Assembly (NCBI RefSeq): GCF_900233005.1
Contig: NZ_LT960612.1
Coordinates: 1,240,001-1,304,000, forward strand
Direction: 5' to 3'
DNA length: 64,000 bases
From: Vibrio tapetis subsp. tapetis
Lineage (GTDB): Bacteria; Pseudomonadota; Gammaproteobacteria; Enterobacterales; Vibrionaceae
Of this stretch, positions 55,821 through 64,000 are shown in pieces; position 1 is the stretch's first letter; each line of letters opens with the position of its first letter. The position numbers and the translations under genes are program-made. A model generated the notes under the pieces. The model was not told the DNA's origin and did not search any database. It saw only the letters and a program-made list of their open reading frames with translations.

Positions 55821-56270
55821 ATGTCCACTCAATTAGAGTTTAGAACAGTGGCTCAAGATGAATGGCTTCAGTTATTCACGGTTGTTAAAGCTGGGTTATA
55901 TCATCATGTTGATGCCGTATTCGGATGGGACGATGATTTTCAAAAACAACGACTCATTGATGACTATCAGCCAGAGTGGTTTTTTTGGGTGTATCAAGAC
56001 GGAGTGAAAGTAGGGCTGGTCTGTTATAAGCCCTATGAAGATGCTTTTCATGTTCACTTGCTGATCATCTTGAAAGAACATCAGGGTAAAGCGATAGGGG
56101 GTCGCGTCATGGCGAAAATTGAAACGCAAGCCCACGCCGAAAACAAAAAGCGAATCACCTTATCGAGCTTTAGGCGTAACCGCGGTGCAATAAAGTTCTA
56201 CCAAAATCTAGGTTATCAACGGGTTAATGATGAGGCGGATTTTGTAACACTTAGCTTATCTGTTTCATAA
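55821..56270 (+). CDS. GNAT N-acetyltransferase
   Basis: A protein of 149 aa. The acetyl-CoA motif region reads LLIILKEHQGKAIGGRVMAKIETQA, with the C-terminal IKFYQNLGYQRVNDEADF. The substrate is unknown. Part of a run of four small genes (GFA, GNAT, GNAT, GFA) in the same direction. Confidence 0.9.
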   Translation: MSTQLEFRTVAQDEWLQLFTVVKAGLYHHVDAVFGWDDDFQKQRLIDDYQPEWFFWVYQDGVKVGLVCYKPYEDAFHVHLLIILKEHQGKAIGGRVMAKIETQAHAENKKRITLSSFRRNRGAIKFYQNLGYQRVNDEADFVTLSLSVS

Positions 56271-56326
56271 CAATAAGAGCCTTATCGGACTTGCGGCAGA
56301 GTATCATTAGGGAGTAGTAGGTTTAG

Positions 56327-56797
56327 ATGGTTATTATTGAAAAATTGACGCAAGCCCTGCGAGCAGAAGCGTGTGCGTTGAGTGTGAAAGAACAACAAGC
56401 GCAATTTACGGTAGACAATATCGGCGAGTTCTTACCAACACTGCCTGACACGAAAATGCCACACCTGATCTTAGAGAATGATGTTGTGGTGGGCTTTTTT
56501 GTGTTTGATGCCGCTTATTCCGATGAGTACGAGTTTTGTCCTGAAAACGTTTTAGGCGTGCGAGCACTGCTCATTGATCACCACTACCAAGGGCGAGGCA
56601 TTGCGGGTAAGGCGATAAGCCAAATGGGCGATTTTGCCAAAACGCATTACCCTGAATTTGTTGCGCTCTATCTAACCGTAAATTGTAGGAACACGCCTGC
56701 ATTTGAATGCTACAGAAAATACGGTTTTGAAGATACAAACGAGTTATATGAAGGTGGCCCAGTAGGCCCTCAGCATATCATGAGACAGTTTTTATAG
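56327..56797 (+). CDS. GNAT N-acetyltransferase
   Basis: A protein of 156 aa. Motif A is RALLIDHHYQGRGIAGKAISQMGDFA, and the C-terminus has NTPAFECYRKYGFEDTNELYEGG. It is unlike the preceding GNAT in sequence, so not a recent duplicate. The substrate is unknown. Confidence 0.9.
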   Translation: MVIIEKLTQALRAEACALSVKEQQAQFTVDNIGEFLPTLPDTKMPHLILENDVVVGFFVFDAAYSDEYEFCPENVLGVRALLIDHHYQGRGIAGKAISQMGDFAKTHYPEFVALYLTVNCRNTPAFECYRKYGFEDTNELYEGGPVGPQHIMRQFL

Positions 56798-56851
56798 ACT
56801 CGGACTCTATCAAGCCTATTGATAACCATTCCGACGGATAAGGAAAATAAT

Positions 56852-57241
56852 ATGATCACCGGTGAGTGTTTTTGTGGAGAAATCCAATACGAAGTTGACG
56901 GTAAACTGAAAGACGCACGTTCGTGTCATTGTTCGCGGTGTCGTAAAGCATTCAGTGCTCAAGCTTCAGCTTATGCACTCGTTGAAGCCAGTGAGTTCAA
57001 GTGGGTATCAGGAGAGTCATTACTCACGGCTTACATTGGCAAACATGGCTTTGGTTTAAAGTTTTGCAGTCAATGCGGCTCTACGTTGGTTGGCGTTTAT
57101 CAGGATGAAGTGCATGGCGTTACGTTAGGTTGTGTTAATGGCAACCCTGAAATAGAACTCGCGAGGCATATTTACGTCGGGTCTAAAGCCTCATGGGAAG
57201 TCATTGCTAAAGGCGTGCCGCAGTACAATACGGTTCCGTAG
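56852..57241 (+). CDS. GFA/CENP-V family Cys-rich protein (copy 2)
   Basis: A protein of 129 aa from the ATG at 56852, with AAGGAAAA upstream. Zinc-ligand pattern ECFCGE, CHCSRCRKA and FCSQCGST, as in copy 1 but diverged elsewhere. Function unknown. A bidirectional hairpin follows. Confidence 0.92.
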   Translation: MITGECFCGEIQYEVDGKLKDARSCHCSRCRKAFSAQASAYALVEASEFKWVSGESLLTAYIGKHGFGLKFCSQCGSTLVGVYQDEVHGVTLGCVNGNPEIELARHIYVGSKASWEVIAKGVPQYNTVP

Positions 57242-57273
57242 TACAGCGTATAGATGTAGATAGAGAAAGAAAA

Positions 57274-57302
57274 AGAGCGAGAACCGGATGGGTGCTCGCT
57301 CT
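57274..57302. terminator. Hairpin between GFA gene and SNF transporter gene
   Basis: AGAGCGAG (57274-57281) pairs with CTCGCTCT (57295-57302) around a 13-nt loop, with A-rich sequence on the left and T-rich on the right; serves convergent genes. Confidence 0.8.
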
Positions 57303-57373
57303 ATATTTTGGGCTTCAGGTCTATGTTAACTGACTAAATTGATTGGACCTTTTAAGTATTCGTTCTGGTTTGC

Positions 57374-58807
57374 TTATAGTTTCTTAGAAGCAAAGCCACC
57401 CAGTGCGATGATACCAATACCCAGTAGCATGATTTCGCCTTTGCCACTGTCGAAGCCAGCCTTAATACCAGCAATTGCAACGATTGCGATAGCAAATGGA
57501 ATCACGTATTTAACCAAGTTGTACCAAAGGCCAAACAGTGGGAATGACACTTCACCATCGTTTGTGATTTCTTTTTCTAGTTCTTCGCGGTTTAGACGCC
57601 AGCCAGCGAAGATACAAAGTAGTAAACCACCCACAGCTAGGAAGATCTTATCCGTCAGCAAGTCGAAGATATCAAACGCACCCGTACCGAATAGCGTTGG
57701 ACCGATACCACCAAGAGAAAGAGACGCGAACACACAAAGTGTCGCCATCACCGCACTCGCTGAGAATACAGCGGTAGGGCGCTTCATGCCTTTTTCATCA
57801 ATTAAGTAAGAAACAACCACTTCTAGTAAAGAGATAGAAGAAGTTAATGCTGCAACGCTGAGTCCAATAAAGAACAACAGTGCGAATAGAAGGCCAATCA
57901 TGCCACCCATTTCAGCAAATAGCTGAGGTACTACAACGAATACCAAGCCAGGGCCTGCAGCAGGCTCCATGCCGAATGCAAACATTGCTGGGAACATTGC
58001 AACACCCGCAAGAATCGCGACACCCGTGTCCATTGCGGTAACCATTGCCGTAGTTTGAACTAGGTTTTCTTTCTTCTTCAGGTAGCTACCGTATGTGATC
58101 ATACAACCCATACCTAAGCTTAGAGAGAAGAATGCTTGACCTAGTGCGGCTAAAACAACGCTGCTGTCTACTTTAGAGAAGTCAGGGCTGAATAGGAACT
58201 CAAGACCAGCGCTTGCACCTGGTAGGCTCATCCCTTTAATCGCAACAACGACAAGGATGATGAATAGCAGAGGCATTAAAATCTTGCCCGCTTTCTCGAT
58301 ACCACCAGAAATACCACGGATAACCACCACGATATTTAGCAGTAGGTAAAGTCCCATCCACATGAGTGGTTCAATTGGGTTTGAGATAAAGCTACCAAAG
58401 CTATCGCCAATAGCATCAGGCGTACTGAGTAAGCCCGTTGCGATTTTGTAGATGTATGCGATAGACCAACCGCCAACCACAGGGTAGAAACCCATGATGA
58501 GCAAGCCGCTGACTACGCCAATAACGCCAATGAAACTCCAACGGCGATCTTTAGACTTAAAGGCACCTACAGCGGATAAACCTGTTTTTCGGCCAACTGC
58601 AAACTCAGTTAGCATGACACTAAAACCAATAGTGATAACGAAAAGCAGATAAATGGCAACAAACGCGCCACCGCCACTTTCACCTGCGGTATAAGGGAAT
58701 TTCCAAATATTACCAAGACCAACAGCAGAACCTGCTGCAGCCATAACGAATCCTAATTTAGAGCCCCATTTATCACGGGGCTTAGTGCTTGTAGTACTAG
58801 TAGCCAC
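57374..58807 (-). CDS. Sodium-dependent transporter of the SNF (neurotransmitter symporter) family
   Basis: An inner-membrane protein of 477 aa. The GTG at 58805-58807 is the likely start: GGAG lies upstream and the family's first helix begins soon after (DKWGSKLGFVMAAAGSAVGLGNIWKFPYTAGESGGGAF). About eleven to twelve helices. The AVGLGNIWKFPY and LSLGMGCMITYGSY elements are the sodium- and substrate-site marks of the LeuT fold. It likely imports an amino acid or osmolyte with Na+. Confidence 0.94.
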   Translation of the reverse strand: MATSTTSTKPRDKWGSKLGFVMAAAGSAVGLGNIWKFPYTAGESGGGAFVAIYLLFVITIGFSVMLTEFAVGRKTGLSAVGAFKSKDRRWSFIGVIGVVSGLLIMGFYPVVGGWSIAYIYKIATGLLSTPDAIGDSFGSFISNPIEPLMWMGLYLLLNIVVVIRGISGGIEKAGKILMPLLFIILVVVAIKGMSLPGASAGLEFLFSPDFSKVDSSVVLAALGQAFFSLSLGMGCMITYGSYLKKKENLVQTTAMVTAMDTGVAILAGVAMFPAMFAFGMEPAAGPGLVFVVVPQLFAEMGGMIGLLFALLFFIGLSVAALTSSISLLEVVVSYLIDEKGMKRPTAVFSASAVMATLCVFASLSLGGIGPTLFGTGAFDIFDLLTDKIFLAVGGLLLCIFAGWRLNREELEKEITNDGEVSFPLFGLWYNLVKYVIPFAIAIVAIAGIKAGFDSGKGEIMLLGIGIIALGGFASKKL

Positions 58808-59159
58808 GGTATCTCCATATATTGTGTTGTGTGCATCTGTACTCAGAGTCTTAAAAAAGGATGTACATACATCGATACGCACTTTCGTCCATAAATGTGT
58901 ACAGTTATTAGAATTATCAATGACACCTGAGTAGTGACAAGTAAACCAGTTCATGGTTACAGATGAAAGCCCCCAAAGTGTAATAATCTGACATTTGTCG
59001 TGTTTATGTTGCTAACTGCTGATTATTTGTTCGATACATCGCCAAATTGCCGAAATTTTGCCTATATGCAATTGTTTGTAATAAGGGGGGAAGCTTACCT
59101 ATTATGAGAAAATAGAAGTGATACTGGAAAATAAATAGGGTGGAAAAGGAGCCGAAAAG
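58808..59159. other. Intergenic region without a gene
   Basis: About 350 bp, AT-rich, holding the promoter of the SNF gene. Nothing else was recognised. Confidence 0.5.
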
Positions 59160-59198
59160 GTTTGATGGCTTAGCTGAAATCGCCTAAAACCATCAAAC
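59160..59198 (-). terminator. Terminator of the metal/peptide ABC operon
   Basis: GTTTGATGG (59160-59168) pairs with CCATCAAAC (59190-59198), with inner pairing TTAG/CTAA. Read on the minus strand it is followed by CTTTT. Confidence 0.72.
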
Positions 59199-59223
59199 TT
59201 AGGTATCTAAAAATTAATTAAAG

Positions 59224-60606
59224 CTAGAGTGTAATGATGCGATGACATGTCTTCGACAGAACTTGAGGCTCATGACTGATCAAGACCAACGCACACCCTA
59301 TTTCTTGAGTGAGTTCGACAATCAACTGCAAGGTATTCGCTGCGGTTATTGGGTCTAGGCGTGACGTTGGTTCGTCTGCAATTAATAGTGCTGGCTTCAT
59401 CAGTAACGCTCTTAAAATAGCGAACCGCTGTAACTCGCCCCCTGAAACTTGAGTGGCCGGGCGGGCGAGCAGTTTTTTAGACAATTTTAACCGCGTAAGT
59501 AGCGGATCTATTTCATCAATCGAAATTTGATGACGTGAACAGAGATCGTGAAGCAACACTTGCAGGGAGACGCTTTTCGCCATCGCACTAGGAGGGTCCT
59601 GATACAACTTGAGAGCTTGGCCTACGCGAAGCTCGCGATGACGTTTAACAACGCCTTGGTTGGCGGGGAGTAACCCAAGTAATGCATCGGCAAGGCTTGA
59701 TTTACCGCTCCCACTGTCGCCACTAATACCCAGAATTTCTCCCTCAGACAAAGTGAACGAGAGATCAGAAAACAGCATTTTACTCCCCCGCGTAATACTC
59801 AGGCCTTTTACACTGAGAAGGGGTTCATTCAGATGCGATTTTTGCAGGGTATTCCAATTTTGGGGATCAGCCTGAATGAGCGCTTTGGTGTAATCGGATT
59901 TAGGGGCGTTCAGTACAGCATCACTTGAGCCACGCTCTTGTATTTGTCCTTGTTTCATTACAATGATTTCACCACCAAGACGACGAGCCACTTCGACATC
60001 ATGGGTGATCGTTATCACCGAGGCGGTTTCTTTTTGACGGAGTAACTGTTCAATGATGTCGTCTCTACGGGATATGTCTAACCCTTTTGTTGGCTCATCC
60101 GCGATTAAGATTTGTGTATTGCTTTGAGTGGCGCATAGGTAGGAAACGCGTTGTGCCATTCCACCTGAAAGTTGATGCGGGTACTTATCTATGTCTGCAG
60201 AAAGCCCTACACCTGCAAATGCTTGTTTGGTTAAGCTTTCTGCGTTTTGGTTATCGTTGCGAACCAATTGATGTACTTCGCTCACTTGTTCTTTGGAATT
60301 CATCACGGGGTTCAGTGCATACCAAGGCTCTTGTGGTAATACGGCTAAGTCTCTTCCCCACAGGGCTTCAATATCCGATTTGGTTCGTTTGCTGTGCTCT
60401 TTGTCAAACAGCACGATATTGCCTTGCGACTGAAGTGCATCAGGTAATGTACCTATGATGGCATGGGCCAGTAGGCTTTTACCTGAGCCCGTTTCACCTA
60501 AAATAGTGACCGCTTGATGTTGGCTCAATTGAAACGACAAATCACTGACTAATGCCGTATCTTGATCGAAGATGGAAAGCGATTGCACATCTAATAATAC
60601 GCTCAT
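59224..60606 (-). CDS. Fused double-ATPase of nickel/peptide-type ABC transporter
   Basis: A protein of 460 aa from the ATG at 60604-60606, which overlaps the permease stop by 4 bp. Two nucleotide-binding domains: domain 1 (about 1-235, GETGSGKSLLA, LSGGMAQRVSYL, ILIADEPTKGLD) and domain 2 (about 245-455, GDSGSGKSSLA, VSGGELQRFAILRAL, LLIADEPTSRLD). Domain 2 is shortened, ending in LISHEPQVLSKTCHRIITL, and lacks the usual OppF extension. In nickel and nickel-metallophore transporters these domains are normally separate. Last gene of the operon. Confidence 0.92.
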   Translation of the reverse strand: MSVLLDVQSLSIFDQDTALVSDLSFQLSQHQAVTILGETGSGKSLLAHAIIGTLPDALQSQGNIVLFDKEHSKRTKSDIEALWGRDLAVLPQEPWYALNPVMNSKEQVSEVHQLVRNDNQNAESLTKQAFAGVGLSADIDKYPHQLSGGMAQRVSYLCATQSNTQILIADEPTKGLDISRRDDIIEQLLRQKETASVITITHDVEVARRLGGEIIVMKQGQIQERGSSDAVLNAPKSDYTKALIQADPQNWNTLQKSHLNEPLLSVKGLSITRGSKMLFSDLSFTLSEGEILGISGDSGSGKSSLADALLGLLPANQGVVKRHRELRVGQALKLYQDPPSAMAKSVSLQVLLHDLCSRHQISIDEIDPLLTRLKLSKKLLARPATQVSGGELQRFAILRALLMKPALLIADEPTSRLDPITAANTLQLIVELTQEIGCALVLISHEPQVLSKTCHRIITL

Positions 60607-61397
60607 GCCTCTTTCCCTTTTGCAAGAAGATGAAAACTGAGTACCAATAAAAACACAACCAAAACAGGTTGAATCAGTACCCACGGAGCTTGGTGGTAGT
60701 AACGAAATAGCTCGACCATCATGAGGCCCAGCTCTGCTTGTGGTGGTTTAAGCCCAACATAAAGAAACCCGATGGAAGCAAGAGCTAAAATGGCATTACC
60801 CGCCCCGAAGCAACCTAGCGTAAAGAGGTCATACTTAAGTGATGGCCATAAGTGACGTTTAAAGAGATAAACCATGCTAAAGCCATATAGCTTTGAAGCT
60901 TCCACTTCTGGCGATTCAAGTAAACTCAAGGTTCGGCTTCTCACAACCCTAAAATATTCGACCCAGAGCATGAGAGAAATCGCAAAATAGAGCACCATAA
61001 ACGATCCGGGGATCATGGCACCAAACAGCAGTACCAAGATCAAACCTGGCAATGCTAACAGCATGTTAACCAACCAAGACAAAGACTTATCCCACCATCC
61101 GCCTTTCCAAGCCGCAATCACGCCCGTAATTAAGCCAAGTACGGCGGAAGTGGTGACACTGATCAGCGCCATGCTGATCGATGTGCCAATGGCGCTCGTT
61201 AGGCGGCTAAAGTTGCTTCTTCCGTATTGATCGCGGCCAAAAGGTTCGGCCCAAGTTGGGCTTTCAAAAGCTAGATTTAAGTGTTGTTTGGCAATGTCAC
61301 CTTGGAAAAATAACTTCTCTGCCACGACTAAGAGAAACAACATGACTAGAATGGATAACCCTACGCGTTGAGAGCGAGAGAAAGTAAGCTTGTTCAC
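60603..61397 (-). CDS. Nickel/peptide-type ABC permease (NikC/DppC-like)
   Basis: An inner-membrane permease of 264 aa with one helix near the N-terminus (about 10-28) and five further helices. The EAA loop is EVEASKLYGFSMVYLFKRHLWPSL. It overlaps both neighbours by 4 bp, so all genes of the operon are tightly coupled. Confidence 0.92.
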   Translation of the reverse strand: MNKLTFSRSQRVGLSILVMLFLLVVAEKLFFQGDIAKQHLNLAFESPTWAEPFGRDQYGRSNFSRLTSAIGTSISMALISVTTSAVLGLITGVIAAWKGGWWDKSLSWLVNMLLALPGLILVLLFGAMIPGSFMVLYFAISLMLWVEYFRVVRSRTLSLLESPEVEASKLYGFSMVYLFKRHLWPSLKYDLFTLGCFGAGNAILALASIGFLYVGLKPPQAELGLMMVELFRYYHQAPWVLIQPVLVVFLLVLSFHLLAKGKEA

Positions 61398-62371
61398 GCC
61401 GCGACCTCCTTAGATTTGCGGTTATTTTCAGGTTTGTTTGATTGCTTTAGCCTTGGGTCTAACCAATATTGAAGCAAATCAATCAGAGTATTAATGAAGA
61501 CAAACATTAACCCCATAATCAGAGCCGATCCTTGGATCATCGGAATGTCTCTTCTGAAGATCGCGTGAGAAAGGGCATGACCAATACCGGGCCATGAAAA
61601 TAGCGATTCAATCATGATGATACCTTCGATCAAACTGACCGCTTGAATTGCGATGAAAGCAATCACGGGCAAAGCGATATTTAAAGGCGCATGACGTTGA
61701 AAAGCTTGTTCCTGACTGAGCCCTTTTAGACGAGCGAATTGAAAGTAGGGTGAGCGCAGTACATTCAAAGTAGAGTTTCTGATCATTCGATTAGACATGG
61801 CAGCCAAACTCAGCGCTAACGCAAATGCAGGAAGAACAATAAACTTGGCTTCACCAAATCCAGTAACTGGCAACCATCGTAGGTGTAATGAAAATACAAT
61901 CACCAGAACCAAACCAATCAAGAACACAGGCTGAGCTTTCAAGGCGATAGAGGTAAACAGGCCAAATTGGTCGCCAAATTTATTGGCACGCTGACCACAA
62001 TAAATGCCAATAGGAATGGCAATGAGTAGGGAGATGAAAGTTGCAACGGCGGCGAGTAGCAGCGAGTGACCCAGTTGATGAGCAATGTCATTGATGACAG
62101 GCTCGCCACTGACCAGTGAATTACCTAGATTGAAATGAACAAGATCCCATAACCATTGGAAGTACATTTCAAAGCCAGACCTATCCAAGCCTAATTCGTC
62201 ACGTACGGACGCCGCGGCGTCTGCGGTAACGTAATCGTAGCCATAACGACCTGCCGCAATGCGGTAGGCCATGTCTCCGGGGATAAGTCGCATCAGTATA
62301 AAAGTGACCGTGCCGACAGACCAAGCGACAAACATCGCTTGGTACAGGCGCTGCAGTAAGATTTTAGTCAT
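61394..62371 (-). CDS. Nickel/peptide-type ABC permease (NikB/DppB-like)
   Basis: An inner-membrane permease of 325 aa with N-terminal TM1 (RLYQAMFVAWSVGTVTFILMRLIPGD) and five more helices. The EAA-type loop is SPYFQFARLKGLSQEQAFQRHAPLN. It overlaps the binding-protein gene by 8 bp and the second permease gene by 4 bp. Confidence 0.92.
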   Translation of the reverse strand: MTKILLQRLYQAMFVAWSVGTVTFILMRLIPGDMAYRIAAGRYGYDYVTADAAASVRDELGLDRSGFEMYFQWLWDLVHFNLGNSLVSGEPVINDIAHQLGHSLLLAAVATFISLLIAIPIGIYCGQRANKFGDQFGLFTSIALKAQPVFLIGLVLVIVFSLHLRWLPVTGFGEAKFIVLPAFALALSLAAMSNRMIRNSTLNVLRSPYFQFARLKGLSQEQAFQRHAPLNIALPVIAFIAIQAVSLIEGIIMIESLFSWPGIGHALSHAIFRRDIPMIQGSALIMGLMFVFINTLIDLLQYWLDPRLKQSNKPENNRKSKEVAA

Positions 62372-63890
62372 CTAACTGCATCTCCGAAATGCGGTAGTTA
62401 ATCTCGAAAGGGTCGAAAGTAAAGTCGCTTACCCGTTTGTTTACGGCAACTAATTGGCGATAATAAGTCACAGGGATGAGTGGCATTTCATTGGCTAACA
62501 GTCGCGCAGCTTTAGTTGAAAGCTCGCGGTAGTGCTCTTGATCCATTTCAGAAGAAAGTTGGTTAAGGATCTGGCTAAACTCTGCGGATTCCCAGTTTGT
62601 CGGGCCCCAGCCAGAACCTTTTTTGGTCGCGAAATCGCGCATTAACAATGGTAGCGGGTCTGCAAGTGTTCCGAAGTTACGGGCAATCAGGGCCATCTCT
62701 AGCGTACCATCATGATGTTTTGCCGGTACAGCGCTCGAGTTATCGATTGAGATTTGCATGTCGACACCGAGTTCACGAAGTTGCGCTTGTAGCGCCGTCG
62801 CGATCAGCGGTAATTCAGGACGGTCAGAATACGTAATCAACTGAATTTTGAATGTCTCGCCATTTTTCTCCAGCAGTTGCTCCGAGTTAAGAGCCCAACC
62901 TTGCGAGAGCATGAGTCTTTTTGCTTCAGCTAACTCTCTTTGGTTTGTTGGAAGTTTGTCGGCATGCCACGCACCAAGTGCGGGTGAAAACAACTGATAG
63001 GCTTGTGAACCAGGAAGCCTAAGTACTGAGTTAGCGATGCCATCACGATCGATAGCTAGGCTAATCGCTTTACGAATGTCTGCGTGATTGAGGAATTTAT
63101 GCTCATTGTTCAGTTTGATAAGAACGGTGCGAGGCATTGATTCCACATGCAGATTTAAGTTTTCGGCTTGTTGTAAGTTCGTCATACTGACCGGGTCAAC
63201 CGTGTATACGATATCTGCTTGGCCACTTTGTGCTAGTAAGGTACGGCTTTCAGTCCTGTGACCTGCAAGGTAGCTTACTTGGCCTATCTTGGCTTTCTCT
63301 TTCCAGTATCCGTCGTTACGTGAAACCGTGGCTTTGTGCGGAGGTGTGAGTTCTTTCAACTGATAAGGGCCAGTACCGGCTATTTTTATACCCGTTTCAT
63401 CTTGTTCTATATCAGTAACAATCGCCGTGGTGTAATGAGCGAGCACCGATGGAAGTGGTCGGTAAGGCTTCGTTAACGAAATCACCACGTCACCATTTTC
63501 TGCAGCGATGGATTGGACCGGTACATGTCGCATGACCCCAGGTTTGCTTTTGGCGTTATTTAAGGACTCAACGACGGATTCCGATGTTAGTGGCGTTCCG
63601 TTATGAAAATTGACGTTATCACGAATGGTAAATCGCCAAGTTAGCCCATCTTCCGACTGGGTCCAGCTCTTAGCCAATAGCGGAAAAGGTTCGGCGTTTT
63701 CATTAATGCCGACAAGCGCTTCGACAACTTGTAGCCGTGAAAATAAGAATCCATCTTTAGACATATCTTGGCTGTTGAATTCAAAAGGTCCCGAAATCGC
63801 AAGTGTCGTCGGCTTTGAATTAGGTTGAATAAACCAAGTTGCGGCTGCTGCAACGGTGAGCAGTAATAAAAGTATCCATTTTTTATTCAT
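62364..63890 (-). CDS. Extracytoplasmic binding protein of nickel/peptide-type ABC transporter
   Basis: An SBP-5 family protein of 508 aa with an N-terminal hydrophobic signal or anchor (KKWILLLLLTVAAAATWF); no lipobox Cys. The domain contains KSWTQSEDGLTWRFTIRDNVNFHNGTPL and NHADIRKAISLAIDRDGIANSVLR, as in NikA, DppA and CntA. First gene of a four-gene operon. Upstream lie a Zur-like box and another Fur-family dyad, so expression should rise when zinc (or another metal) is scarce. The best-fitting substrate is a zinc or nickel complex with a small metallophore or histidine, but this rests on regulation and family alone. Confidence 0.9.
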   Translation of the reverse strand: MNKKWILLLLLTVAAAATWFIQPNSKPTTLAISGPFEFNSQDMSKDGFLFSRLQVVEALVGINENAEPFPLLAKSWTQSEDGLTWRFTIRDNVNFHNGTPLTSESVVESLNNAKSKPGVMRHVPVQSIAAENGDVVISLTKPYRPLPSVLAHYTTAIVTDIEQDETGIKIAGTGPYQLKELTPPHKATVSRNDGYWKEKAKIGQVSYLAGHRTESRTLLAQSGQADIVYTVDPVSMTNLQQAENLNLHVESMPRTVLIKLNNEHKFLNHADIRKAISLAIDRDGIANSVLRLPGSQAYQLFSPALGAWHADKLPTNQRELAEAKRLMLSQGWALNSEQLLEKNGETFKIQLITYSDRPELPLIATALQAQLRELGVDMQISIDNSSAVPAKHHDGTLEMALIARNFGTLADPLPLLMRDFATKKGSGWGPTNWESAEFSQILNQLSSEMDQEHYRELSTKAARLLANEMPLIPVTYYRQLVAVNKRVSDFTFDPFEINYRISEMQLDD

Positions 63891-63912
63891 CGTAGTCTCG
63901 TATTGATTGTAA

Positions 63913-63927
63913 TGTTATATCATAACA
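63913..63927. promoter_or_regulatory. Zur-like box before the binding-protein operon
   Basis: TGTTATATCATAACA has 6-bp arms around ATC. It agrees with the gammaproteobacterial Zur core TGTTATAnTATAACA except at two central positions, and the preceding AA extends the match. It lies 23-37 bp before the start codon, in promoter range. Confidence 0.82.
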
Positions 63928-63939
63928 ATCAATACTGAT

Positions 63940-63954
63940 TGATAACGGTTATCA
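63940..63954. promoter_or_regulatory. Second Fur-family dyad (Fur-like 7-1-7)
   Basis: TGATAACGGTTATCA is a perfect 7-1-7 palindrome, matching the Fur core TGATAATnATTATCA at 12 of 14 defined positions. It is 12 bp beyond the Zur-like box, so the promoter may answer to two metal sensors or to one sensor at two sites. Confidence 0.65.
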
Positions 63955-64000
63955 TGTCCAGTACAAAAGGAATAATTTATAGAATCAAAAATTGACGTAT

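Noticed and set aside
57339..57809. Plus-strand ORF of 156 codons inside the SNF transporter gene
   Set aside because: Low-complexity Ser/Pro-rich product opposite a well-conserved membrane protein; a shadow frame.

Overview
The window looks like chromosomal DNA of a marine gammaproteobacterium, most likely Vibrio or a close relative. The reasons are moderate GC content, Vibrio-type Fur and Zur operators, a CCGSCS-motif peptide, a sodium-coupled SNF transporter, c-di-GMP enzymes, a Cache-domain chemoreceptor and many small accessory genes. This assignment rests on protein character, not on a marker gene. No rRNA, tRNA or CRISPR array was seen.

Layout. 1-6.7 kb: the start of an unidentified gene, a chemoreceptor, an EAL phosphodiesterase, a PAS-GGDEF cyclase and an HTH regulator. 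6.7-17.5 kb, minus strand: an outer-membrane protein, a very large lipoprotein metzincin protease and a Yej-type peptide ABC transporter whose binding protein carries an apparent frameshift. 18-21 kb: an Mn-type superoxide dismutase behind two Fur-like sites, and a TPR protein plus fused ABC ATPase behind a third. 21-34 kb: sensor kinase, sigma-54 response regulator and HEAT-repeat protein, divergent from two di-haem peroxidases, a Tat Rieske subunit, a molybdopterin oxidoreductase and a cytochrome c. The last set has the gene content of the iodate reductase cluster idrABP1P2, a relative of arsenite oxidase. A sigma-54-type promoter and an upstream dyad precede it, so a sensor-regulator pair plausibly controls periplasmic iodate (or related oxyanion) respiration. 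34-36 kb: a group II intron inserted right behind the terminator of that cluster.

36-43.6 kb: housekeeping and accessory genes (SDR, DUF3820, M42-like peptidase, BenE transporter with its XRE-cupin regulator and two 18-bp operators, Lrp regulator with an EamA exporter, hexapeptide acetyltransferase). 43.5-45.9 kb: an inserted module bounded by 263-bp direct repeats of host sequence, carrying a DUF2778/Tlde1-like L,D-transpeptidase toxin candidate and candidate immunity proteins. 45.8-51 kb: LysR, GNAT, LysE-type exporter and a large phosphatase-superfamily protein. 51-54.8 kb: a Fur-type ferric-chelate ABC operon. 54.9-58.8 kb: CCGSCS peptide, two GFA proteins, two GNATs and an SNF transporter. 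59-64 kb: a nickel/peptide-type ABC operon behind a strong Zur-like box and a second Fur-family dyad, which suggests uptake of a zinc or metallophore complex.

The recurring themes are metal-responsive uptake (Fur, Zur), peptide scavenging, and an anaerobic or oxyanion respiratory island marked by mobile DNA.
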